A DNA stretch of 64,000 nucleotides. Origin: G965197405 sp965197405 (GTDB lineage: Bacteria; Chloroflexota; Dehalococcoidia; Lucifugimonadales; JAGWBF01). Of the stretch, positions 24,642 through 31,958 are shown piece after piece (positions within the stretch are counted from its first letter, which is position 1; every line of letters begins with the position of its first letter). The stretch covers positions 2,914,001 to 2,978,000 of the forward strand of contig OZ240206.1 in NCBI GenBank assembly GCA_965197405.1. Reading direction: 5' to 3'. The notes under the pieces were generated by a model. It saw only the letters and a program-made list of their open reading frames with translations, was not told the origin of the DNA and searched no databases. The translations under genes were made by a program, and so were the position numbers.

Positions 24642-26600
24642 ATGACAACTCCCCTTGATTCCCAGCAGAAGTCCATTATCGCAACGTCTATCGCAACGTC
24701 AGGCCAGCACCCCCTTGACCCGCTGACATCCGGCGAAATTGAAGAGGCGTTAGCCATCTTGCGGTCCGGACGCGCGCTTGGCACGCGGGTAAGGTTCGAA
24801 ACGGTCGTCCTCAACGAGCCGCCGAAGCAGACGGTCCTCGGCTTCAAACAGGGAGACCCGATTCCCAGGGAGGCGTTTATAGTCCTCCTCGATAAAGACA
24901 CCGCTTCAACTTACGAAGCCATAGTATCCCTCACGGAAGGCAAGGTTGTGTCATGGAAGCATGTCCCCGACGTGCAGCCGAGGCTCATGTTGGAGGAGTT
25001 CTTCGAGTGCGAAGCGGTCATCAAAGCCAACCCCGAATTTCAGGAAGCTATCCGGAAGCGGGGCATCACGGACGTTGACCTGGTGATGATTGATTCATGG
25101 CCCGCCGGCAACTTTGGGATAGAAGAGGAGAAGGGCCTGCGCCTGATCCTGGGGCGCTGCTGGGTCAGGTCCGGCCCGAACGACAACGGCTACGCCCGTC
25201 CCATCGAGGGAGTCACCCCCGTGGTGGACCTCAACAAGATGGAGGTCATCAGGGTCGAGGACCTGGGAGTGATGCCCCTGCCTCCCAACCCGGGAAACTA
25301 CGCTGCCGAGTTCGTGGGTGAACCCCGGAAGGACCTCAAGCCGCTGGACATAGCGCAGTCTGAAGGACCGAGCTTTGAGGTCGAGGGACACAAAGTCCGT
25401 TGGCAGAAGTGGCACCTGCGAGTCGGTTTCACTCCTCGGGAGGGCCTCATCCTTCACACCATCGGCTACGAGGAAAAGGGGAGGGTGCGCCCGATTATCT
25501 ACCGGGCATCTCTCTCGGAGATGGTGGTGCCCTATGGCGACCCCAGCGGGAGCCATTTCCGCAAAAACGCTTTCGACGTGGGGGAAGCGGGCATTGGCAG
25601 CCTGGCTAACTCCCTCGAGCTGGGGTGCGATTGCCTCGGCGAGATTCACTACTTCGATGCCGTGTTGAACGACAATCGCGGTGGTGTCGCGACCATTCCC
25701 AACGCTATCTGTATGCACGAGGAGGATTACAGCATTCTTTGGAAGCACGTGGACATGCGCACGGGAAAGGCCGAGGTGCGGCGTTCACGGCGTCTGGTCA
25801 TATCCTCCATTTCGACCGTTGGCAACTACGAATACGGCTTCTACTGGTACTTTTACCAGGACGGGACTATCCAGTACGAGGTGAAGCTGACCGGCATCGT
25901 CAACACTGCGGCTGTCCCGCCGGGTGAAGTCCCGAAGTATGGGGCGCTGATAGCCCCGCAGCTGAACGCCCATATCCACCAACACTTCTTCAATGTTCGC
26001 CTCGACATGAATGTGGATGGCGAAGGCAACTCCGCCTACGAGGTGAATACGGTAGCGGAACCCCTGGGGCCGGACAATCCCCACGGGAACGCCTTCTTCA
26101 CGGAATCCACCCTGCTGGCAACAGAGTCCGAGGCCCAGCGCAACATAGACCCAATGACCGGTCGCTACTGGGTGATCGCAAATCCATCAGTACAGAACGC
26201 CGTCGGTCAGCCCGTGGCCTACAAGCTCATGCCGGGCGAGAACATCCTACCCTTTGCCCATCCCAGCGCGAGCGTAATCAAGCGCGCCGGCTTTATCACG
26301 AAGCACCTGTGGGTTACTCCTTACAGCCCCGATGAAAAGGCCGCCGCCGGCGACTACGCGAATCAGCACCCGGGCGGCGAGGGGTTGCCCGCCTGGACCC
26401 AGGCCAACCGGAGCGTCGAGGACACCGACATAGTGGTGTGGTACACCTTCGGCCATCACCATGTGTCCCGGCCCGAGGACTGGCCCGTTATGCCTGTGGC
26501 CTACACCGGGTTCACTATGAAGCCGGTGGGCTTCTTCGACATGAACCCGTCCCTTGACGTTCCCCCCTCGCCACATCGCAACGGACACTGCCATGTCTGA
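24642..26600 (+). CDS. copper amine oxidase (primary-amine oxidase)
   Basis: 652 residues, full length for cytosolic copper amine oxidases; no signal peptide. The TPQ-forming tyrosine is Y396 in GNYEYG (NYE motif), the catalytic base is D312 in FDVGEAGIG, and copper ligands are H444 and H446 (AHIHQHFF) with a third histidine in GHHHVSRPEDWP (605-607). All are present, so the protein should build its quinone cofactor and oxidise primary amines to aldehyde, ammonia and H2O2. GGAGA precedes the ATG. The M24 gene follows at 34 bp, suggesting cotranscription. Amine substrate unknown. Confidence 0.93.
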   Translation: MTTPLDSQQKSIIATSIATSGQHPLDPLTSGEIEEALAILRSGRALGTRVRFETVVLNEPPKQTVLGFKQGDPIPREAFIVLLDKDTASTYEAIVSLTEGKVVSWKHVPDVQPRLMLEEFFECEAVIKANPEFQEAIRKRGITDVDLVMIDSWPAGNFGIEEEKGLRLILGRCWVRSGPNDNGYARPIEGVTPVVDLNKMEVIRVEDLGVMPLPPNPGNYAAEFVGEPRKDLKPLDIAQSEGPSFEVEGHKVRWQKWHLRVGFTPREGLILHTIGYEEKGRVRPIIYRASLSEMVVPYGDPSGSHFRKNAFDVGEAGIGSLANSLELGCDCLGEIHYFDAVLNDNRGGVATIPNAICMHEEDYSILWKHVDMRTGKAEVRRSRRLVISSISTVGNYEYGFYWYFYQDGTIQYEVKLTGIVNTAAVPPGEVPKYGALIAPQLNAHIHQHFFNVRLDMNVDGEGNSAYEVNTVAEPLGPDNPHGNAFFTESTLLATESEAQRNIDPMTGRYWVIANPSVQNAVGQPVAYKLMPGENILPFAHPSASVIKRAGFITKHLWVTPYSPDEKAAAGDYANQHPGGEGLPAWTQANRSVEDTDIVVWYTFGHHHVSRPEDWPVMPVAYTGFTMKPVGFFDMNPSLDVPPSPHRNGHCHV

Positions 26601-26634
26601 ACCCAGCCCGGTAGAACTGGCGGGAGATAAGCCC

Positions 26635-27768
26635 ATGCAGAATACGCAAAGAGAAGTGATCGCCAACGTAGATAGGTTGAACGAGTACATGGACAAATAC
26701 GGCTTCTCGGCTATCGTTGTGCGCTCAGGGAAGGAGTTTACCTATCTTTCCGGCTTTGCCTATCCGGGTACCCTCGCCAGGCACCTCGACTTTCCCGACT
26801 CTCCTCGCGAAGTGCTCCTGGTCTGGCCGCGCCACGGAGAGCCAACCATGGTCCTGAACAATTACGCCGCTCCCCTGGCCAGGCGGGACTCGTGGCTTCA
26901 ATCCATTGAGCTTTATGATGATTACGCTGAGTCTCCCTACGAGGTAATGGCAGGGCTTATTAACAAAATGGGGTTGCAGGCGGAAAGGGTCGGCTTCGAG
27001 AAGACCTACCTGAGCGCGGCCCGGTGGGAAGAAGTCCGTAGCCTGTTGCCCGGCGTGGAGATGCTGGACTGCACCGAGATGATGGCGCAGGTGCGTTGGA
27101 TTAAAACGCCGGGAGAGATCAAGCTGTTGAAGGAAGCGGCTGACATACTGGATGATGCGTACCTTGAGGTATTCCCGGCGGTCCGGGAGGGCGATACCGA
27201 GCGTGAGGTCCATAGCCGCATTGTGGAGGGCTGCATCCGGAGAGGCGCACAGTGGGCGCACGGCATCCTTAACTCCAGCAGGAACACGGTGGTCTACGGT
27301 GGTGAGGGAGACACGACGTTTCTGGCGGGAGACATTATCCGGAACGACTACGTCTCTTACTATCGCGGGTATCCGGGCCATCAGTCGCGCACTGTGGTGC
27401 TGGGTAAACCCAGCGAGGAGCAAAAGAGCACCTACAGGACCATGCGGGATATATACAGGATGACCCTGGAGCAGTGCAGGGTGGGGGTGAAGGCGTCCGA
27501 CATTTACCAGTTCGCGGCCAACAAGTACGCAGAGCATGGGCACAAGGGCAGACTGTCGCTGGTGGGGCATGGGGTGGGGGCTTGGTGGCATCAGCAGCAG
27601 CCTTATATAGTGAGCACCTCCCACCGGCGGCTGGAGGAGGGGATGGTGCTGGCTATGGAGCCCCACGTTGGCTATTGGCATCTACAGGATATGATACTCA
27701 TAACCGGAGAGGGGCCGCAGCTACTCTCCGACAGGTTCAACACCGACGAGATGCTTGTCATAGGCTGA
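26635..27768 (+). CDS. M24 (pita-bread) peptidase/creatinase-like protein lacking two metal ligands
   Basis: 377 residues from ATG 26635, chosen because GGGAGA lies 8 bases upstream; ATG 26593, overlapping the amine oxidase stop, is the alternative. The N-terminal creatinase domain (RLNEYMDKYGFSAIVVRSG, FTYLSGFAYPGT) is followed by the pita-bread catalytic domain. Of the five metal-ligand positions of Xaa-Pro peptidases, D238, H312 (VGHGVGA) and E342 (AMEPH) are kept, while the second Asp is H249 (RGYPGHQSRT) and the last Glu is Q351. This suggests a metal-independent, creatinase-like hydrolase of C-N bonds, not a peptidase (inference). Confidence 0.85.
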   Translation: MQNTQREVIANVDRLNEYMDKYGFSAIVVRSGKEFTYLSGFAYPGTLARHLDFPDSPREVLLVWPRHGEPTMVLNNYAAPLARRDSWLQSIELYDDYAESPYEVMAGLINKMGLQAERVGFEKTYLSAARWEEVRSLLPGVEMLDCTEMMAQVRWIKTPGEIKLLKEAADILDDAYLEVFPAVREGDTEREVHSRIVEGCIRRGAQWAHGILNSSRNTVVYGGEGDTTFLAGDIIRNDYVSYYRGYPGHQSRTVVLGKPSEEQKSTYRTMRDIYRMTLEQCRVGVKASDIYQFAANKYAEHGHKGRLSLVGHGVGAWWHQQQPYIVSTSHRRLEEGMVLAMEPHVGYWHLQDMILITGEGPQLLSDRFNTDEMLVIG

Positions 27769-27828
27769 GCCGTGGCCGGCTTCGGAATATCGTGCCCGGC
27801 TCCTGCAAATCGCAAGTGGATTGAGGAC

Positions 27829-28077
27829 TCAGGCCCTACCCAGCCGCAGCAACCGACGCCACCAGGGAGAAGGCTTGGATGATTGCTGTTGGGTGCGTTG
27901 TGGACTTGCCGCAGCGGGGCCGCTGCTGGCCGCATCCGGTTTGTCGGGCAGATCAATCATCCACCGCCCGTTGGACTGGCGGCGGCCTTGCAGGCCGCCC
28001 TTTTTGAGGCGCCGCTTTACGGTATCGGTGGAGACACCCAGTCGCCGGGCCGCTTCGGATACGCTTACCAGAGCCAT
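27829..28077 (-). CDS. small helix-turn-helix (excisionase/MerR-type) protein
   Basis: 82 residues. The first ~45 form a winged HTH of the excisionase/MerR type (VSVSEAARRLGVSTDTVKRRL, then GGLQGRRQSNGRWMIDLPD). The rest is a Ser/Gln/Pro-rich segment ending in the basic, Trp-containing SPWWRRLLRLGRA, which could touch membrane or nucleic acid. AAGGAG precedes the ATG. There is no integrase nearby, so a transcription factor is as likely as a recombination directionality factor. A perfect 7-bp inverted repeat lies in its leader. Confidence 0.8.
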   Translation of the reverse strand: MALVSVSEAARRLGVSTDTVKRRLKKGGLQGRRQSNGRWMIDLPDKPDAASSGPAAASPQRTQQQSSKPSPWWRRLLRLGRA

Positions 28078-28099
28078 GAACGCTCCTTGCTGTAGATGT

Positions 28100-28131
28100 T
28101 TCTAACAGATTTCTTATTTGTTTGGTTAGAA
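28100..28131. promoter_or_regulatory. inverted repeat upstream of the HTH gene, possible operator
   Basis: TTCTAAC (28100-28106) and GTTAGAA (28125-28131) form a perfect 7-bp inverted repeat separated by 18 AT-rich bases, starting 22 bp upstream of the HTH start codon. The centre-to-centre distance (25 bp) spans two to three helical turns. It is in the right place for autoregulation by the HTH protein, which is inference. Confidence 0.4.
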
Positions 28132-28311
28132 TACGCCTGTTTTCAATGTTAGCAGACCCAGGATGCCGTGTCCACAGCCTTCCACAGCTGCCGGCAAGCC
28201 CATGATTATGTAAATGAAGTATACTTGACGGGAGACCTCCGCGGACACGGGAGACATTTCGGAATAAGTCCAGAATAAGTCCATAGGGAGACGGCACGAA
28301 AGGAGCGGTTT

Positions 28312-29949
28312 ATGACAGACTTTCAAGGAGCCTTCGATCGCCTTGACCAGCTTATCGAGCGCAGGATAAAAGAGGCCAACATCCCCGGCATGGCCGTGGC
28401 CCTCACTAACCGCGAGGGCCTGCTCAGGGTATCAACCTACGGCTTTGCCGACGTGGGCGCGCGCGCCCCGGTTACGGAAGATTCGCTGTTCGAAATTGGC
28501 TCGATCGGCAAGTCATTTACCAACATCGCCCTGTTGCAGGAACACGAGGCGGGCCGCCTGGACCTGCACGCCCCCATTACTCGCTATTTGCCCTGGTTCC
28601 AGGTCCAATCGGAGTACGCGCCCATCACGGTCCATCACCTGATGAGCCACAGCGCCGGTCTAATGACCGGCACCGAGATTGCGCCTCATGCGCGGTACGA
28701 GTCCTGGGCCTTGCGCAATACCAGGACGTCCGCTCCACCGGGGGAACGTTTTCACTACTCCAACATTGGCTACAAGACCCTCGGATTCCTCCTGGAAGAT
28801 TTGCTGGGCCAGAGCTACGAGGACATCATAAAGTCTCGCGTCCTTGGCCCCACTGGCATGACGGCGACCGACGCCGTTATCACCTTCGAGACGCGCAAGC
28901 GCGCGGCGGTGGGCTACCGGTGCTTCTATGACGACCGCCCGGAGCACCCCAGCTACCCCCTCGTACCCGCGCTCTGGGGAGAGTACGGCGCAGGCGATGG
29001 GTGCCTGGCATCCACGGCGGCGGATATGGCAGCCTATCTGCGGATGCTGATGGACCGCGGCCAGGGACCCGGAGGCCCGGTTATTTCCGAAGAGAGCTTC
29101 AGCCTGATGACCCAGCCACTGATCGCAGCCCCCATGTGGGGGGGCTGCTTTTACGGGTACGGTCTCAACATGATTGACATCAATGGCCACGCTTGCATTG
29201 GTCATGGTGGCGGGACCCCCGGCTATCTATCGTCCATACTGGCGGATATGGACGACGGGCTGGGCGTTGTCATTCTCGTCAATGGGCTGGGGGACTCGTA
29301 TAACGTGCCCGAGTTTGCGCTGTTCGGACTCGAACAGCTGCGCGCCGCGCTTCACCACGAGCAAGCGCCACCACTTCCGCCAGCTACGGACCCCACCAGG
29401 ACGGAGAACGCGGCCGATTACGCCGGGACCTACAAGACGGGCGATAAGACATTGACCCTCACGAGTGAGGATGAGAAGCTGGTCCTGCAACACGGTGGCG
29501 AAAGGTGCATCCTAGAGCGGCGCGATACCGATACCTTCTACACAGGGCATCCCGATTTTGACCTGTTCCTGCTGGAGTTCCAGCGCGAAGATAATCAGAA
29601 AGGCAATCAGGTCGTGTCCGTCTTTCACGGCCCGGACCGGTACACCAATGACCATCATACGGGGCCTACGGGCTTTGACTATCCCAAAGAGTGGGAATCA
29701 TACACGGGCCACTACAGGGCGCATAACCCCGGTATCTCCAACTTCAGGGTGGTGCTGCGCCAGGGCTCTCTGATGCTAGTCTACCCTTCCGGCGCCGGGC
29801 AACTGCTGGTGCCCGCCGGGGATGCCACCTTCAGGATTGGCGAGGACGAGCAGTCGCCCGAATCTATGAGCTTTGACAGCATCTCCAATGGACAAGCGCT
29901 CCGCGCCAGCTACTCGGGTTGCGACTATTACTGGACTTTTACGCCCTAG
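28312..29949 (+). CDS. serine hydrolase of the beta-lactamase/esterase family
   Basis: 545 residues. The class C-like domain has the S-x-x-K motif SIGK (Ser ~64) in EIGSIGKSFTN, the Y-x-N motif YSN (~150), and HGGGTPG (~299) at the third motif position. A C-terminal lipocalin-like region follows (ADYAGTYKTGDKTLTLTSEDE, then WESYTGHYRAHNPG). No signal peptide was seen, so it is probably cytosolic. The family includes esterases, D-aminopeptidases and transpeptidases; the two-domain plan fits an esterase or aminopeptidase. AAAGGAG precedes the ATG. Confidence 0.85.
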   Translation: MTDFQGAFDRLDQLIERRIKEANIPGMAVALTNREGLLRVSTYGFADVGARAPVTEDSLFEIGSIGKSFTNIALLQEHEAGRLDLHAPITRYLPWFQVQSEYAPITVHHLMSHSAGLMTGTEIAPHARYESWALRNTRTSAPPGERFHYSNIGYKTLGFLLEDLLGQSYEDIIKSRVLGPTGMTATDAVITFETRKRAAVGYRCFYDDRPEHPSYPLVPALWGEYGAGDGCLASTAADMAAYLRMLMDRGQGPGGPVISEESFSLMTQPLIAAPMWGGCFYGYGLNMIDINGHACIGHGGGTPGYLSSILADMDDGLGVVILVNGLGDSYNVPEFALFGLEQLRAALHHEQAPPLPPATDPTRTENAADYAGTYKTGDKTLTLTSEDEKLVLQHGGERCILERRDTDTFYTGHPDFDLFLLEFQREDNQKGNQVVSVFHGPDRYTNDHHTGPTGFDYPKEWESYTGHYRAHNPGISNFRVVLRQGSLMLVYPSGAGQLLVPAGDATFRIGEDEQSPESMSFDSISNGQALRASYSGCDYYWTFTP

Positions 29950-30024
29950 ACGGCATGTGAAGCACGCTGGAGCCGGGTAGATGGGTAGGAGGCGGTTGAC
30001 GCTGAAAGAGCGGCCTTGCTTTCG

Positions 30025-30054
30025 TTGACAGGGGGCGGGCCGCGCCTTTAGACT
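30025..30054 (+). promoter_or_regulatory. sigma70-type promoter for the peroxiredoxin gene
   Basis: TTGACA (30025-30030, perfect) is followed after 18 bp by TAGACT (30049-30054, 4/6). Start of transcription would be near 30061, about 45 nt before the GTG start codon. It supports an expressed gene downstream rather than a decayed one. Confidence 0.5.
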
Positions 30055-30104
30055 GGTGGCACTGAACGTCTGAGGACAACACAAGAATCAAGGGAGGAGA
30101 AGGC

Positions 30105-30563
30105 GTGCTCAAAGAGGGTGACAGGGCGCCGGATTTTACCACCGTGGACCATACGGGCAAGGAAGTCAGCCTTTCGGACCTGAAGGGACAGAAGGTCTGG
30201 CTCTGGTTCTACTCTTCGCCCGGCGGCAACAATTGAACCCGGCACAGTCACGGGTACCGTGACAATTACCCGGACTTCACGGCCAAAGGTGTGGTGGTAT
30301 TTGGGGTCAACGAGCGCAGCGAGGAAGCGAACCGCACCTGGGTGGAGCAGGAGAGCTTGCCCTTCTCCATTCTCCTGGACCCCGACAGAAGCATCGCGAC
30401 GGCCTACGGGATGTCGAAGGACGGAGATGAGAAGTACCTGGCTAACCCGTCGGGGGGGAGACGCCCGGCGGTGGTCATAGGCGAAGACGGCCTGGTCCTG
30501 AAGATCCTGGCAGACCTGTCCAGCGTGGATGAGCAGGTCGAGGCCCTGGCAAGCCTGTCGTGA
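30105..30563 (+). CDS. Bcp/PrxQ-type peroxiredoxin with in-frame TGA at the peroxidatic position (putative selenoprotein)
   Basis: 152 residues if the TGA at codon 44 (30234-30236) is read as selenocysteine. From GTG 30105 (AGGGAGGAG upstream) the frame reads LKEGDRAPDFTTVD, then VWLWFYSSPGGNN-TGA-TRHSHGYRDNY, GVVVFGVNE, LPFSILLDPD, RRPAVVIGEDG. Against E. coli Bcp, the TGA falls exactly on the peroxidatic Cys (seven residues after FY, followed by Thr, with G-x-RD eight to ten residues on). The resolving Cys five residues later is His, and there is no other Cys. Both sides of the TGA are in one frame and full length. The promoter, ribosome site and SECIS-like hairpin argue against a pseudogene. 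It would reduce H2O2 or organic peroxides. Confidence 0.8.
30234..30273 (+). promoter_or_regulatory. bacterial SECIS-like hairpin at the in-frame TGA
   Basis: Directly after the TGA (30234-30236) is GTCACGG (30247-30253), loop GTA (30254-30256), CCGTGAC (30257-30263): a perfect 7-bp stem with a loop starting with G, 17 bases after the TGA. CCGG at 30239 and 30270 could form an outer stem. The published bacterial SECIS model asks for a hairpin with a G in the first two loop bases at roughly this distance, so it fits. Recruitment of SelB is inference. Confidence 0.7.
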
Positions 30564-30570
30564 GCTTGGA

Positions 30571-31722
30571 CTAACCCAGTTTCCCCATCACCTCGGTGGC
30601 AGCCACGCATAGAAAGACGTTCGCCTCATTGCCCGTCTTCACCAGGTTGGACAGCAAGCGTCTCACCAGCCTCATCTCATTGTCGGATAGCAGCCCTTCA
30701 GGGGAATCGGCCAGGACCGGGGCGGGCGTATCCCTCCTCGACTCGGCCAGGTACGACAGGAGGGCGCGCTGAGCATCATAGGACAGGAAGGTTATCCGCT
30801 CCTGACCATCCTTGGCTACCTCGGCCCCCACCAGGACCGCTAGGGGGTCCGCCGTAACGTCGGGAAAGAGGCCCCGCTTGCCATCCCACTCGCCGAAGTC
30901 CGACAGCCTCAGCGCCGTCAACTCCGCGAGGCTAAGGTCGCCGGAGGTAAGGGCAATCAGGCTGAAACGCATACGAGACCCCATTTGTGGAAATGGAAGC
31001 GGGGAGGCATCCTGAACGCTTCCTCCGGTGAAGAACCGGTGTCCCACGCTTACACCATTGGCCCGCATCCACAGCTTGGGACCGGAGCACAGTCCGGCAA
31101 CCGCCGACGTGGGATAGCCTCTCTCGTACAGCGCATTGCAGAAATGAGCGAGCGCCGCATCGGGGTCGGCGTGGCCTCCTTTGCATTCGACGATATAGCC
31201 ATCGAGGTCCGCGATGCCCATCACTTCCCGGAACCTCTGTAGCCCCTGGACGGACCAGCGAGCGCGGTACTCGGACCGGGTCGCTCTCTCTACCCTCTGC
31301 ACCAGCCTTCTCACCGACGCATAAGACAGGAGGGCTTTGCTTTCAAAGGAGTAAAGGCCGTCAGAGGTCCCTTCGGAGTTATTGCTGGCGTACGTATTGC
31401 CGGGGGGGAGCGGGCTTCGGGCGGCGCCGTTGACCTCCCGGTTAATGTCTTCCGCGGAGTAATGCCTCAGCAGCTCCACTTCCACGTCGGACACGCCGGG
31501 GAGCTGGGAGACTTTTTGCTTGATGTCCTCGGCGATGGAGGAGGCGAAGGTCGCGGGGCAGAAGGGTGTAGTCAGGTGGAAACGCACGGTGACCTGGCCG
31601 CCCGCAATGTCCACGTCGTCCAGCAGGTTGAGGGCCAGGATGGATAGACGCACCTCCGGGTCCTGGACGTCCTTCAGAGTCTCAAGGACGGATTCCCTGG
31701 TGAGGACCGGTTGCTCGGTCAT
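30571..31722 (-). CDS. DUF59 (MIP18/PaaD-like) domain fused to a recombinase-like region
   Basis: 383 residues. Residues 1-~95 are a DUF59 domain (VLETLKDVQDPEVRLSILALN, VTVRFHLTTPFCPATFASSI) with its conserved Cys, as in SufT/PaaD-type Fe-S assembly factors. The rest is unlike that family: LVQRVERATRSEYRARW and FREVMGIADLDGYIVE, then LTSGDLSLAELTALRLSDFG and ITFLSYDAQRALLSYLAESR, which resemble the SAM-like and catalytic folds of tyrosine recombinases. The Arg of box I is absent and no catalytic Tyr is evident, so the second part would be non-catalytic. The resemblance is a by-eye judgement. It converges with the peroxiredoxin gene, 7 bp between stops. Confidence 0.65.
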   Translation of the reverse strand: MTEQPVLTRESVLETLKDVQDPEVRLSILALNLLDDVDIAGGQVTVRFHLTTPFCPATFASSIAEDIKQKVSQLPGVSDVEVELLRHYSAEDINREVNGAARSPLPPGNTYASNNSEGTSDGLYSFESKALLSYASVRRLVQRVERATRSEYRARWSVQGLQRFREVMGIADLDGYIVECKGGHADPDAALAHFCNALYERGYPTSAVAGLCSGPKLWMRANGVSVGHRFFTGGSVQDASPLPFPQMGSRMRFSLIALTSGDLSLAELTALRLSDFGEWDGKRGLFPDVTADPLAVLVGAEVAKDGQERITFLSYDAQRALLSYLAESRRDTPAPVLADSPEGLLSDNEMRLVRRLLSNLVKTGNEANVFLCVAATEVMGKLG

Positions 31723-31769
31723 GGCGACCTACTCCTTACGGCTTCCCTGGCTACGTGACTTCACCGCCT

Positions 31770-31929
31770 GCGGGCCTCTTCCCCTAGTCATTCAGAACGC
31801 AGCGAAGCGGGGTGAGGAATCTAAAATGGTGACTAATAAAATCCGGAATCAATGCAGTACCGGCTAGAACAACAGCACGATCAGCTACGACTTTAGATCT
31901 CTCGCTCCGCTCGGGGTGACAGTTGAAAG
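31770..31929. repeat. MITE-like palindromic repeat, copy F
   Basis: In the 236-bp gap between the DUF59 gene and the next amidohydrolase. It reads AGTCATTCAGAACGCAGC, GAGGAATCTAAAA, then the interior AAATCCGGAATCAATGCAGT and AGAACAACAGCACGATCAGC shared with copy B, and ends TTTAGATCTCTCGCTCC...GGGGTGACAGTTGAAAG. Confidence 0.75.
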
Positions 31930-31958
31930 ACCCTGACCTATTGGCTGACGTGCCCGCA

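Noticed and set aside
30105..30563. Peroxiredoxin as a TGA-disrupted pseudogene
   Set aside because: Possible, but the stop lies exactly on the catalytic codon, both halves stay in frame, and promoter, ribosome site and a SECIS-like hairpin are present. Selenoprotein is the better reading.
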